Virus record (IMG/VR): IMGVR_UViG_3300009181_000016 | Location: 1-38,687 of that record | Length of the DNA: 38,687 nt | Reading direction: 5' to 3' (one strand) | Source: a virus | Made by a program: the position numbers and the translations under genes | The notes under the pieces: generated by a model | Databases searched by the model: none | Told to the model about the DNA's origin: nothing | What the model saw: the letters and a program-made list of their open reading frames with translations, nothing else | In this document: piece by piece, positions 8,491 through 17,017 of the stretch | How the letters are laid out: every line of letters starts with the position of its first letter | How positions within the stretch are numbered: position 1 is the first letter of the stretch

Positions 8491-8901
8491 TTAATCGACA
8501 ACATTGCCGCCCAGAACATTACCGATCACAAGGTCGCCCGCGGCCGTGGTAAGCGAGGCGGTGTAATCGGTAATCTTGACGCACTGCTTTTTGGAACCCG
8601 AAGCGGTCCAAACAACGGCCGCGCCGGCGCTGTCGGAGGTCCCGATCGCGACGCCCGAAGCGGGGATCGCGCCGCCGCAAAGGATATAAGCCGGCCCGAA
8701 AGTAACGATCGAAACGGGCTCAGTCGAAACTGCCCCATCCGACTGAACTACGCCGATAAAAGGATCCGTCGCCGCCGAGCAAGCCACAACCTGGCCCGCG
8801 GTAGAATGCATTTTTACAAGCTGGCCCGCGGCAAGCGTGCCGGCCGCAGTAAAGGTCTGAGCGAAAGATCCAGGGATTGCATATTGAAGCGAGGTAGCCA
8901 T
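8491..8901 (-). CDS. Capsid cement/decoration-like protein (DUF2190-like)
   Basis: This is a 136-residue Ala/Gly/Thr/Val-rich beta protein. The pattern of an N-terminal TFTAAGTLAAGQLVKM, followed by DPFIGVVQSDGA and alternating small residues, resembles DUF2190 or capsid-cement families that bind the outer capsid surface. It lies directly upstream of the major capsid gene, the normal position. The start ATG at 8901 is preceded on the minus strand by a clear GGAG ribosome-binding site (CTTCGGAGTAAATAAA). Confidence 0.6.
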   Translation of the reverse strand: MATSLQYAIPGSFAQTFTAAGTLAAGQLVKMHSTAGQVVACSAATDPFIGVVQSDGAVSTEPVSIVTFGPAYILCGGAIPASGVAIGTSDSAGAAVVWTASGSKKQCVKITDYTASLTTAAGDLVIGNVLGGNVVD

Positions 8902-8935
8902 TTTATTTACTCCGAAGAGAGAGGGTTAGAATCAA

Positions 8936-9616
8936 TTAGGAAAGGCGATTTGCGGCGCGGGCCTTGTCAATTCGAGAATACATCTCCGAAACGAAAGCCT
9001 GCGTCCCCTTGCGGTGGCGGCCTTCCTTTTCAATCTCCGAGATAATATCCGCGGCGGTAATCTTCGCGGCAAGCGTCGGCGCCTTCGCGGCCGGCGCGGC
9101 AAGGCTAGAACCTGAGCGAACCGAAACGCCGGCGTAATCGCCGAGCAAGCCGGCGGCGCCAGCGGGATCGCCCTTCGCGAGGCTCAGCGCGTAGGCCCGA
9201 ACGTGAGCGGGGAGCAGGGCGCCGCTTTCAACGTGGCCCTGAACGATCTGAGCGATCTTAGCCTCGCCGAGCGGGGCCACCTTGGCGGCTACGCGGCTCG
9301 CGATATCTTCGGCGGCCTTTGCCATTGTGACGGCCGCGGAGGCCGCCTTAGGGGCCATCTCGGGGGCCTCGGGGGCCTCGCCCTCGCCGTCCATTTCCTG
9401 AGCTTCCTTAAGGCCTTCGGGGGCTTCCTCGCCGCCCTCGCGATCCAGGTCGATCGCCTGCATTTCTAGAACCTTGTCAAGCTTCGCGGCGAGGCCCGCG
9501 AAGGCCTCGGCGTGAGGGGCGAGAAGCTCGCCGAGAAGGTCCCGCATTTGCGCGATCTGCGATTCGTCGAAAGCGAGGGAAACGCCGTCAACTTCCGGCT
9601 TAATTTCATAATCCAT
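8936..9616 (-). CDS. Candidate internal-start scaffold (nested in protease gene)
   Basis: Within the protease gene, ATG at 9616 (M229, MDYEIKPEVDGV) follows AAAGGTGAAAAG, a plausible ribosome-binding site about six bases away, exactly at the join of the protease and scaffold parts. Initiation here would yield a 226-residue free scaffold, as in lambda C/Nu3. The sequence shows the start and its site; the existence of a separate product is inferred. Confidence 0.45.
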   Translation of the reverse strand: MDYEIKPEVDGVSLAFDESQIAQMRDLLGELLAPHAEAFAGLAAKLDKVLEMQAIDLDREGGEEAPEGLKEAQEMDGEGEAPEAPEMAPKAASAAVTMAKAAEDIASRVAAKVAPLGEAKIAQIVQGHVESGALLPAHVRAYALSLAKGDPAGAAGLLGDYAGVSVRSGSSLAAPAAKAPTLAAKITAADIISEIEKEGRHRKGTQAFVSEMYSRIDKARAANRLS

Positions 9617-10300
9617 CTTTTCACCTTTTGCGAATAGACGCCGCGCAAATCCGCGGCGATAAACTGCGATCGTTTCAACGCTCGGCGATTCGGCGAATGC
9701 CTCGGGCGGCAAGCCATCCCGCGCGCTGGGGATTGATTCAAAAAATCCAACGTCCACAAGGGCCGCCGCGAACATACATTCGCCCGCGATTCGCGAACCG
9801 TCGGCAAGGGTATAATCCTGAGCCAAGGCAATTGAAAGATCCAGCCATTCGCCGCAATCGATCTGACACCATGCGCGGGGCGTCCATTCAATACAGGCCC
9901 ACAAGCCGCCCTGGTAGGGGCCTGCCCCATCGCAAACGTGAACCCCGCAAATAGTGCCGGCCCTTTCGAGCGTGGCCCCCGTTTCGCTTCCCTGCAAACG
10001 CAATTCGATCGCGTGCATATAAGAAACGGGGAGGCCCTTAGCCTTCGCGCCCTTCGCTTCCTGAGCCGCGAAAAGCGATTCGGTCGCCGCGCCGATCGCC
10101 TGCAATTTGTCCAGCGTGTAAATTCTAATTTCCCCGCCGAGATCTTCCGCCTGATTCAGGGGGAGGAGCAAATGCCAGCGCGTGCGGTCCATGCATTCGG
10201 GCCGCTCGGCGCCGTAGCGGCGAAACAAACGCGCCTCGCCCGAGGGCGTCGCCCGCGATCCGCTGAGGTTCGCAAATGCGATTTGCGAAGCGTCAAACAT
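8936..10300 (-). CDS. Mu-I-like prohead protease with C-terminal scaffold
   Basis: This is a 454-residue protein. Residues 1 to about 225 resemble the phage Mu gene I head-maturation protease family: HLLLPLN near 43, a candidate catalytic His in YMHAIEL (H96), AGTICGVHV at about 114, WTPRAW near 139-144, and a candidate nucleophile Ser in LDLSIAL (S156). The remainder is acidic, Ala/Glu-rich and helical (about 230-454), as expected of a scaffold that is cut out during maturation. The ATG at 10300 overlaps the upstream TAA (TAATG). The catalytic residues are assigned by pattern and need structural confirmation. Confidence 0.72.
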   Translation of the reverse strand: MFDASQIAFANLSGSRATPSGEARLFRRYGAERPECMDRTRWHLLLPLNQAEDLGGEIRIYTLDKLQAIGAATESLFAAQEAKGAKAKGLPVSYMHAIELRLQGSETGATLERAGTICGVHVCDGAGPYQGGLWACIEWTPRAWCQIDCGEWLDLSIALAQDYTLADGSRIAGECMFAAALVDVGFFESIPSARDGLPPEAFAESPSVETIAVYRRGFARRLFAKGEKMDYEIKPEVDGVSLAFDESQIAQMRDLLGELLAPHAEAFAGLAAKLDKVLEMQAIDLDREGGEEAPEGLKEAQEMDGEGEAPEAPEMAPKAASAAVTMAKAAEDIASRVAAKVAPLGEAKIAQIVQGHVESGALLPAHVRAYALSLAKGDPAGAAGLLGDYAGVSVRSGSSLAAPAAKAPTLAAKITAADIISEIEKEGRHRKGTQAFVSEMYSRIDKARAANRLS

Positions 10301-10776
10301 TAGGGGCCGAAAAGGTTACAGGCGGCGACAACGTCGGTTGCGGAAATCCGCACAAGGCGAACCGTCTGCAAATGCGAAGGCGGGATCGTAGCGTCGGCGG
10401 CGTCCGAAACGATAACCGTAACATTTGAAACGCCGGTAGTAACAAGGTTCGTTGTCGCGCCTTTGTTATAAACCTGAAAATCGAAATAATCGCCAACCGC
10501 CTTCAAAACGCCGCTAGTGTCATTCGTGAGGGCCGCGAAGCTGGGAAGGGTAAGCGTGCGGCCGGTGGCGCCGGTGTTCGCGGTATAGAAGCCGCTGAGG
10601 ATATTAGTAACCGTCAAAACAACGGGCGCCGCTACGGTCCCGCCATCCGTTCCGGCGCCATCGCCGAAGGCAAGCGGGGGCAGGGCCGCCGCGCCATTTC
10701 CCGCCGCATTCGCGCCACGGCCGGTGAATACGGGATCAACGATCAAGACTGAAGCCAACGGGCCGCGATTTGCCAT
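10300..10776 (-). CDS. Small structural protein (unrecognised)
   Basis: This is a 158-residue Ala/Gly/Thr/Val-rich protein with ATG at 10776, between the portal and protease genes. It has strand-rich, low-charge composition (TGATGRTLTLPSFAAL, VSNVTVIVSDAADATIPPSH), like phage capsid-surface or fibre-base beta domains. I do not recognise the family. It may be a head decoration or minor head protein. A small hairpin (CGCCCC-TTAGC-GGGGCG on the minus strand, about 10796-10812) lies in the gap before it. Confidence 0.5.
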   Translation of the reverse strand: MANRGPLASVLIVDPVFTGRGANAAGNGAAALPPLAFGDGAGTDGGTVAAPVVLTVTNILSGFYTANTGATGRTLTLPSFAALTNDTSGVLKAVGDYFDFQVYNKGATTNLVTTGVSNVTVIVSDAADATIPPSHLQTVRLVRISATDVVAACNLFGP

Positions 10777-10878
10777 TTTACTACCTTGGGAAGCGCCCCG
10801 CTAAGGGGCGGCGTCAATTGAATTGATCTTTTAATAGAACCGCGCCCGCTAGAATAGCAAGCGGAATTAATGCGAAAC

Positions 10879-13800
10879 TTAGCCGAGGCCTGAGCCTTCA
10901 AACTTTCCAGGCGCCGCGGTCCCGAATTTGTAAACGTAAATACAGCGGCAAACATTACCATACGGCCCGAGCGTCGAAAGGCAGTTTTTATTAGGCGGGC
11001 GGTTTTGGATATAATCCGCCGAGCCGAATTCAAAAACCTCTCCGTCAACGGCCCTGCAATTCGAGCAAGTTACTTTGTCCATAATCGCCGAATAGGTCGC
11101 CAGCTCCACCGGCGGCCCTTCAACGCGGGCGACTTCCTCGCGGGTTAGGTTCGCCGTTTGTGTAACAGCGTTGACGGCGAGCTTTTCCCAGGTCGCAAGG
11201 GGCATTGCCAGCCCCGAAACCGCGGCGAGGGATTGCCCCCCCGTAGCCTCCACCGTGGCGGCCTCCCGAAGCCTGCGATTCAAATCATCATTGATTTGAT
11301 TTGCGAGAATCGAAGCCCGAGCGGCGACAACCTGATCCAATTCAGCGGCGAAAGTTTCGGGCTCAGCCGAAGGCGTCCAATTTGATCCGGCCTGGGCCTT
11401 GATCTCGCTGAGCAATTCGCGCCGGTTAAACTGCGACCAATTCGCGAGCAAAGGCGCAAAGGCCTTTTCATATTCGGCGAGATAGTCCACGGATAGCCCC
11501 GCGATTTTGTTAACCTGCCCCGCGGCAATGAAGGGCGCGGCTAGCTTCGCAAAATCCGCCCGCTGGCGCTCCCCGATCGCGTCGGCGATCGCCGTCAACG
11601 TGGTCCCGCTCGCTTGAATTCCTGAATAGAGGCGGGACCACGCTACCGCCTTTTCTGCCCCATTCAATTCGCGGAATGTCGCGAAGGCCTGCCCATCCCT
11701 GCCGAAAACCATAACCGCGGCTTTCGCAGATTTAAGCCCCGCGGCCGCTCCCCGCATTGCGCCGGTTGGCTTAGTATCCACCTCGCCCAAGGCCTTCGCC
11801 CTGTGAATAAAAGCCGCTTCCGGCCCTGCGTCGGTCACAAGGGCCAGCCCGTCAAGCTCGCCGCTTTCGGCCCAAGGCCCGAGGGCCACACCTGCCCCCG
11901 CGCTTTCGGGGCCATCGTCCAGATCGTCGCCGGCCATTTCCTCGCCGAATTCCTGAGCCTCGGCGCTAGTGGCGATTTTCTTAACCGCTGGCGCGGCCGT
12001 AGGATTTGAAATTGTGAAATCGGAGATCGGGAAACCGATCTGAGCCTCGACCATTTTCTTCGCGGTATCTTCAGGAACGCCCGCGGCCGAAAGCAAAAGA
12101 ATTGCCGAAACCGGCGCGATCGGATTCGGATTCAATTCTGTGGCTACCAAACTGCCCAAAACTTGCTGGGCCACCTGCAAGGCGCCGACTAGAAGCGGCG
12201 CGGATTTGTTTTCATTTCCAGCCATTTCCTGATCCTCGGCGCTATCTTCGGCGGTAGTAAATGGCACGCCGACCGTATCGCTCAGCGATCGAATATCGTC
12301 CGGCGTGTAAAGGGGCGAGCCATCGGGATTCACAAGCGCCCGCACGCGCCCGACACCTTCCCAAATATTCAAAACCTCGGCGTCCGATCGCGTCATTATG
12401 CCATCGATTCGCAATTCAGGAACAACGGCCAAATCCCCGATCAAAACATCGCACGCGGTTTGAATCCACGTCCGGCGACTTGATTTGATTTGCTCGGCAT
12501 ATCCCTGCAATTGACGCAATCTCTCCGCTTGTTGAACGTCGGCGAGGTTATAACTTCCGCCATTCTGCCCGATTTCGGAAGCGAGCGCGCCAAGGGATCG
12601 CAGAATTTCTTTGTCGAAATATTCCATCGCGGCGAGAAAGCCCGTATCTGAATCAAATTGGAGCATTTCCATTGTTACGCCTGGCGGAAGGCCCATATAT
12701 GCCTGGCCCGAATAAAAGAAATCTTTAGCGGCCTGAGCGATTGAATCCGAAACGCCCTTAGCCTTCGCGCTTTCGGAATCCATTTTGAACAGCGGGAAAC
12801 CATTTCCCCATTTCCGCCTATGCATAAGCGCCGAAACGAACCATTCTGTTTTGCCCTGCGACGCATACCACGCCGCGCGCAAATCGCTGAGCCCTTCCAA
12901 ATTCAGGCCGATCCGCTGATTTGAAACTAGAAGCAATTTCCGCGAATCGATAACCGGCATTCCCTGAACCGTAATCCCAGGAACCGCCACGTCGGCGAGC
13001 AAGCCAGGCGAGCCCGAGGCATTTTGCACAACCCCTAGCCATCGCTCCCGCTGGTCCCAAACCCATCGCAAAACCGAGCTTTGCGCCCTATGTTCGACAA
13101 ATGTTGTCCGGCGGCGCCCCTGCAAAGTGGGGTCAATTCCGAATTCGTGCAAAACGAATCCAGGGACCATCGAATAACTTTGCTCGCGGATAATCTGCGA
13201 AGGATCAATATCGGGATTATGAAACCACTCTAGATTTAGAATCTCCGCGGCGCGCTCGGTAGATTCTCGCATTGCGGCGCCGGCTTTATAACGATCTTCG
13301 GGAGACATCCCAGGCGCGGCCGCGATAGCCTCCCAATCCAGATCGGGCGCGGCGTAATATTCGGAAGCCTGCGCCACCCTTTCGACCGTGGCCCGAATCG
13401 CATTCCGCGCCACCGGATTCGATCGCGCCATCCTTTCAAATTCGCCCTGATCGTAAGTTAGGCCTCGGGCCACTAGCGGCTTAAGCTGGGTTTTGTTTTC
13501 GACCTGAGGCAATCCGCCCGCGGTAGGGGTTCCGCTTAGGCCCTGTTTATTCGGCAGATCTGCGACCTCGGCGATCAGATTCAAATATCGATCGGCCTCG
13601 CCCCTCGCCGCAAGCCTTCGCTTGACGCTGGGCGCCCGCGGGATCTCGCTTCCCATTTGCACTAGAATCGCCTCTGGCTGTATATCTTCGGGCCGGCGGA
13701 TCGCGGGATTCCTGAACAGCGCCGAATCGTCAACGCCGCCGAGGTAATCCGCGGGGTTAGGAATCCGGCCCGAGCGAACGGGCGGGGCGTCAACCCGCAC

Positions 13801-13887
13801 AAGCTCGGCGACGCGCCGCCGGCCCCGTTCGATTGTGTCCCGCGTGAATTCCCCCGCCACGCGGGCGGCCTTTTCGTAAATTCCCAT
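10879..13887 (-). CDS. Portal protein fused to a MuF-type C-terminal domain
   Basis: This is a 1002-residue protein, about twice a usual portal (400-550). The central region (about 190-560) looks like a Mu gp29/DUF935-type portal (VIDSRKLLLVSNQRIGLNLEGLSDLRAAWY). After an Ala-rich linker, the C-terminal part (about 880-1002) ends with CSNCRAVDGEVF, then a conserved Cys and VCRCIYVY, the Cys/Asp-Gly pattern of the MuF/SPP1 gp7 minor head family. Portal and MuF are normally adjacent separate genes; here they are one frame. It forms the DNA gate at the capsid vertex, with the MuF part probably inside the head. Confidence 0.82.
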   Translation of the reverse strand: MGIYEKAARVAGEFTRDTIERGRRRVAELVRVDAPPVRSGRIPNPADYLGGVDDSALFRNPAIRRPEDIQPEAILVQMGSEIPRAPSVKRRLAARGEADRYLNLIAEVADLPNKQGLSGTPTAGGLPQVENKTQLKPLVARGLTYDQGEFERMARSNPVARNAIRATVERVAQASEYYAAPDLDWEAIAAAPGMSPEDRYKAGAAMRESTERAAEILNLEWFHNPDIDPSQIIREQSYSMVPGFVLHEFGIDPTLQGRRRTTFVEHRAQSSVLRWVWDQRERWLGVVQNASGSPGLLADVAVPGITVQGMPVIDSRKLLLVSNQRIGLNLEGLSDLRAAWYASQGKTEWFVSALMHRRKWGNGFPLFKMDSESAKAKGVSDSIAQAAKDFFYSGQAYMGLPPGVTMEMLQFDSDTGFLAAMEYFDKEILRSLGALASEIGQNGGSYNLADVQQAERLRQLQGYAEQIKSSRRTWIQTACDVLIGDLAVVPELRIDGIMTRSDAEVLNIWEGVGRVRALVNPDGSPLYTPDDIRSLSDTVGVPFTTAEDSAEDQEMAGNENKSAPLLVGALQVAQQVLGSLVATELNPNPIAPVSAILLLSAAGVPEDTAKKMVEAQIGFPISDFTISNPTAAPAVKKIATSAEAQEFGEEMAGDDLDDGPESAGAGVALGPWAESGELDGLALVTDAGPEAAFIHRAKALGEVDTKPTGAMRGAAAGLKSAKAAVMVFGRDGQAFATFRELNGAEKAVAWSRLYSGIQASGTTLTAIADAIGERQRADFAKLAAPFIAAGQVNKIAGLSVDYLAEYEKAFAPLLANWSQFNRRELLSEIKAQAGSNWTPSAEPETFAAELDQVVAARASILANQINDDLNRRLREAATVEATGGQSLAAVSGLAMPLATWEKLAVNAVTQTANLTREEVARVEGPPVELATYSAIMDKVTCSNCRAVDGEVFEFGSADYIQNRPPNKNCLSTLGPYGNVCRCIYVYKFGTAAPGKFEGSGLG

Positions 13888-13999
13888 TTTATATCCCTCG
13901 GCTTAGGTTCGGGCTATCCTAACGCCCGCAATCCGCCCCGTCTAGCAGGGGCGAAGCCTCGGGCCTAGTATCTCCCCGCTTGCCTTCCTGCCCATATCT

Positions 14000-15379
14000 T
14001 TAAAGACCATCCGAGCCGCGCCATTTCACAACCTGCGCGCCGTGGTAATCTGCCCCCTTCGGCGGGCGATACTCTCCCCCGCCTGAGATAACGGGCGCGT
14101 CCATTTGATTCAGGCCCAGCGTATGCGGCAGGCAATAGCGGGCGCCATGCACTAGGGCGTCTATTCGGCCTGGCGACCATCGGCGCGAGCCGCGCGGGGG
14201 ATCTGGGTCCCAGCTCACCATTTCATCCTCTAGGCCTTCAAGCCTCCCCACGTGGCAAAACTGGCCCAGCCTGTAAAGGTTTGCGACCGGAACAGCTCGG
14301 GCCGCCTTGCTCCCCACGGCGTGAATCAGAATCACAGGGACGCGGGGATCAACCGCGGCGAGGGTTAGCCGTACCATTTCGCCGCCCTGATTTTGCTCGG
14401 CGACGATACAGCCGGCCCCTATGCGCCAGAATAGATCGATCGCCCGCCTAGCCCATTCCTCGGGGCCGTAGCGGCCTGATTCATCGGCGATCGCATATCC
14501 GATTCCACCGGCGGCCCCTACCGCCACGATCCCCGCTTCGTCGGCGTTTTCTGAATTTGAAATAGAAGGATCGATTGAAACGCATATGCGATCCATCGGC
14601 GGCGCCTGAGCCAAACGATTTCGATCGATATCGTCAAAGCTCCAAAGGGCGCCAGGGGAATCGTCCAGAAATTCACCTAGCAGGAAGCGAGCGCGGCGCC
14701 TTGTGTCCATTGCGTCAAGCTCGGCGAGATAATCGGGCGAAAGGCGGGGATTTGACGCGGGGTTGATCTGCGCCGCATAATACCAGGCCGGATTTGCAAT
14801 CGGGCCGCCGCTCGGGCTTTGACCTTTTAGCCATTCCTGCGCGGTCCAATGTTTTGAGCCCGAGGGATTTAAATCGTAAAATGCTCGGGCCGGCATAATC
14901 CCTGAGCCATCCGAATATCTGCAAACCTGAGCCAAACGGGAGCGAACCAAGGGGACAACCGACCAAGGAATTTGCGACGCCTCATTTAAATAAATTGTCA
15001 CAAATTCGAGGCCTAGCAATTTCTCGACACGCTCGCCCGAATCCAGCCCCGAAAAATGAATTTCGGATCCGTTAGTAAATCGGGCGATTTGATCCGATTG
15101 ATTCAGCGAAACGGCGACACCTGGGAAGCGATCGCGCAATACATCGGAAAATGTCCCGAGCATAACCGACTTTCGGATCGCATTATGATTTAGACGGGCG
15201 ACCAAATGCCGCGAACCGGCGGCCCGAAGCGCCCGCAATATCACGGAAAAAATCAGCATATAAGTTTTACCCGAGCGCGATCCCCCGTAAAGTAAAACGT
15301 GGCGCGGGTCCCGCTCCGCGATAGCTTCCCAGATCTCTACCTGGCGCGGCGACCATTCGAGCGATTCGGCGGAAGGCAT
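14000..15379 (-). CDS. terL: Terminase large subunit
   Basis: This is the 459-residue DNA-packaging motor. The N-terminal ATPase has a Walker A P-loop GGSRSGKT (residues 32-39) and Walker B FVTIYLNEAS with the catalytic Glu at about 133. The C-terminal RNase H-like nuclease shows ICVSIDPS (D270), an acidic residue after IVAEQNQGG (about 340) and SPGRIDALVHG near the end. The ATG at 15379 is the first gene of the leftward late operon, 54-60 bases below a good promoter. Packaging strategy cannot be read from it. The gene usually next to it, a small terminase, is absent here but may be the HTH gene at 20.2-20.6 kb. Confidence 0.93.
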   Translation of the reverse strand: MPSAESLEWSPRQVEIWEAIAERDPRHVLLYGGSRSGKTYMLIFSVILRALRAAGSRHLVARLNHNAIRKSVMLGTFSDVLRDRFPGVAVSLNQSDQIARFTNGSEIHFSGLDSGERVEKLLGLEFVTIYLNEASQIPWSVVPLVRSRLAQVCRYSDGSGIMPARAFYDLNPSGSKHWTAQEWLKGQSPSGGPIANPAWYYAAQINPASNPRLSPDYLAELDAMDTRRRARFLLGEFLDDSPGALWSFDDIDRNRLAQAPPMDRICVSIDPSISNSENADEAGIVAVGAAGGIGYAIADESGRYGPEEWARRAIDLFWRIGAGCIVAEQNQGGEMVRLTLAAVDPRVPVILIHAVGSKAARAVPVANLYRLGQFCHVGRLEGLEDEMVSWDPDPPRGSRRWSPGRIDALVHGARYCLPHTLGLNQMDAPVISGGGEYRPPKGADYHGAQVVKWRGSDGL

Positions 15380-15432
15380 AACGGAAGGCCTGCGAAGGGG
15401 GCGAGAAAGCGGGGCCAGCGGCCGGCCGTTCT

Positions 15433-15462
15433 AATCTACTGCCCCGCGCTGGCCCCCGTCAA
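15433..15462 (-). promoter_or_regulatory. Sigma70-type promoter for the late (structural) operon
   Basis: On the minus strand TTGACG (15462-15457) and TAGATT (15438-15433) are separated by 18 bp, about 54 bases upstream of the terL ATG. It has only a half GTTGAC and lacks the paired GTCAAC seen at the early promoters, so it is probably regulated differently. Confidence 0.65.
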
Positions 15463-15576
15463 TTCCGCCCCATCCTGAGCCCTCGCCGTTTCCCTTGCGA
15501 CACAATGCAAACGGGGTTAGGCCTGCCCCTACCGCTAGCCGCCGCGCCTCCCCTTCCGCCGCCGCTAGCCCTGGCC

Positions 15577-15614
15577 CTCGGCGGGCGGTTCCTCACCCTC
15601 TCCCGCCCGCCGAG
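15577..15614. repeat. Long GC-rich inverted repeat in the divergent region
   Basis: CTCGGCGGGCG (15577-15587) is the exact reverse complement of CGCCCGCCGAG (15604-15614), an 11-bp stem with a 16-base loop. It could insulate the divergent promoters or be a packaging or protein-binding site beside terL. There is no U-run on either strand. Confidence 0.6.
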
Positions 15615-15649
15615 CGGCCTCCCCCGTCCAGCCTGCAAAGGTGGCCCCG

Positions 15650-15669
15650 AAGATCGCCGCGCCGATCTT
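15650..15669 (+). terminator. AAGATCG/CGATCTT hairpin, first copy
   Basis: AAGATCG and CGATCTT flank CCGCGC, followed by T. Close relatives precede the operator-promoters at 18.66 and 19.79 kb. Placed about 70-100 bases upstream of each promoter, they may be weak terminators or protein sites insulating each unit. Confidence 0.45.
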
Positions 15670-15738
15670 TCCGCTGGCCCTTCCTGAGCCCGCGCCCGTA
15701 ACCTTGCGGATTGACTAGGGTTTGCAATCTAGCAAATC

Positions 15739-15779
15739 GTCAACGCAAAGGTTGACAGGGGAAGCGGAGCGGATACAAT
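15739..15779 (+). promoter_or_regulatory. Early promoter 1 with GTCAAC-N6-GTTGAC operator
   Basis: The operator GTCAAC-GCAAAG-GTTGAC covers 15739-15756. The -35 TTGACA (15752-15757) lies within its right arm, and TACAAT (15774-15779) is a near-consensus -10 with a 16-bp spacer. Transcription should start near 15786 and read the small-gene cluster. A protein on the operator would block polymerase directly. Confidence 0.82.
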
Positions 15780-15832
15780 AGGGGGACCAAGGCGAGGCAA
15801 TCCGGCCCCCGCCCGAACCTGAGGATCCGCAA

Positions 15833-16066
15833 ATGAACACCGCCCCCGCCGCCCCTTCCGAAGCCCTCGCCGCTACGCTGGCCCGCCTTGACGCCGCGGC
15901 CGTTTATTACCTCGCCGAGGTCAACCGGCTGGACGCCGAATGCGCCGCCGCGAAGGCCGCTGGCAATACGGCCCAGCTTGACGATCTCCGCTACGATCGG
16001 ACGCACGCCCTAACGCATTTCAATTTCGCCTGCGATCGCGCCGCCACGCTTCGCGCTTCCCGCTAA
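15833..16066 (+). CDS. Small early protein, unrecognised
   Basis: This is a 77-residue Ala-rich helical protein (MNTAPAAPSEALAATLARLD) and the first gene after early promoter 1. The ATG at 15833 follows GAGGATCCGCAA, part of a start-site motif shared by several genes in this arm. The middle and end (DDLRYDRTHALTHFNFACDRA) resemble the C-terminal part of the protein encoded at 18056 (AGLRYDQAAAAFLAASG), hinting at a common fold. No known family is recognised. First genes of phage early operons often encode host-takeover or anti-defence proteins, but nothing here shows that. Confidence 0.7.
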   Translation: MNTAPAAPSEALAATLARLDAAAVYYLAEVNRLDAECAAAKAAGNTAQLDDLRYDRTHALTHFNFACDRAATLRASR

Positions 16067-16101
16067 TCCCTGCCCCCTTCCCCCTGTAAAGGATCCGACA
16101 A

Positions 16102-16491
16102 ATGAACGCCGATCAAGCCCTCTCCCTGCAATCCCTTCTGTTGAAGCTCGCCGCGCCCCTCGGCGGCAATTGGACCCCCTCGCGCGCCACGGTTGGCGAT
16201 ATTTCGATCCAGGCTAACAGCCGGATCAACGGTCACGCCGTCAACGCTACCCTTACCCTTTTTGAGGGCCGCTCCCTGCATATCGCGCGCGAGATTCGGA
16301 TTGAATCCGAACCCCGAACCGGCGGCGTTGATTTCCGCGGCTGGGCCTGCGCCTTGCTCGCCGATCTTGAATTTGACACCATCGCCGCCGCCTTCGATCA
16401 AATCCGCGCCGAGGTCGCCGAGGCCCAGCGCGCCGCCTCCGCTGAGATCTCCACCATTCGAGCCGCCGAAGCCGCGGCCTCCCTTAACTAA
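16102..16491 (+). CDS. Early protein, unrecognised
   Basis: This is a 129-residue protein. The ATG at 16102 is preceded by AAAGGATCCGACAA, the same start motif as the upstream gene. It begins with a helical stretch (LSLQSLLLKLAAPLGGNW), has a beta-like middle (ATVGDISIQANSRINGHAVN) and ends in an acidic, Ala-rich helix (AFDQIRAEVAEAQRAASAEI). A frame with a start at 16193 overlaps it but is a GC-driven shadow of the next gene. Function unknown. Confidence 0.7.
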   Translation: MNADQALSLQSLLLKLAAPLGGNWTPSRATVGDISIQANSRINGHAVNATLTLFEGRSLHIAREIRIESEPRTGGVDFRGWACALLADLEFDTIAAAFDQIRAEVAEAQRAASAEISTIRAAEAAASLN

Positions 16492-16522
16492 CCCGCTCCC
16501 CCCCCTTCCTAAGGATCCGCAA

Positions 16523-17017
16523 ATGAATCTTAGCCCCTTCGCCCCCGCTCCGCTCGCCGAGGAAATTCTAGATCTGAAATTCGCCATCGCCCGCGTTGAC
16601 GCGGAGATCGCCACCTTTGCAGGCTGGGCCACGGTCGCCCGCGATTATCACGCCCGCGGCCTTTTGAGCCCCGAAGCCCTCGCCTTTTCCCTTGCTACCT
16701 GGGCCAAGGGCGCGGCGACTTCCGAAATGGTCGCCGGCCGCCTTCGCGGCGAGCTGGACAACCTGCAAACCCTCGCCCGCGCCCGCGCCATTGTGGCGGC
16801 CCCTCGTTTTGAATGGGTTAGCGGAATGCGATACCTTACGGAAGGCCGCGCCTATCGCCTCGCCGACGATGATTTTTTTGGGAAGATTGTTTTTCCGCCG
16901 GATCATATTCCCGATCTAGGCGACGCCCGCACGCTGGACGCCCTCCGCTGGATTGCAAAGGTTGGCCGCGAAGCCTCCCCCGCTGAAATCCTCGCCGCTT
17001 TGCAGGTGGCGCCGTGA
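16523..17017 (+). CDS. Early protein with WxxGM domain, copy 1
   Basis: This is a 164-residue protein. I chose ATG 16523 because it follows AAGGATCCGCAA; the longer frame upstream overlaps the previous gene. The N-terminal 90 residues are Ala-rich helix. Residues 95-145 hold FEWVSGM and then IPDLGDARTLDAL, a pattern repeated in the proteins at 17014 and 17676 (F-x-W-x-x-G-M, about 30 residues, then PDL-x-D-x-x-T-x-x-AL). The three genes are probably duplicates sharing one domain. No known family was identified. Confidence 0.75.
   Translation: MNLSPFAPAPLAEEILDLKFAIARVDAEIATFAGWATVARDYHARGLLSPEALAFSLATWAKGAATSEMVAGRLRGELDNLQTLARARAIVAAPRFEWVSGMRYLTEGRAYRLADDDFFGKIVFPPDHIPDLGDARTLDALRWIAKVGREASPAEILAALQVAP

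Larger units (their letters stand above)
15380..15832. other. Divergent intergenic control region
   Basis: These 453 bases separate the leftward late operon from the rightward early genes. They contain the terL promoter (15433-15462), a GC-rich inverted repeat (15577-15614), an AAGATCG hairpin (15650-15669) and the early promoter with its operator (15739-15779). I see no convincing gene here; the open frames at 15495-15701 are compositionally GC-driven, lack a ribosome site and run through the hairpins. Confidence 0.6.
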
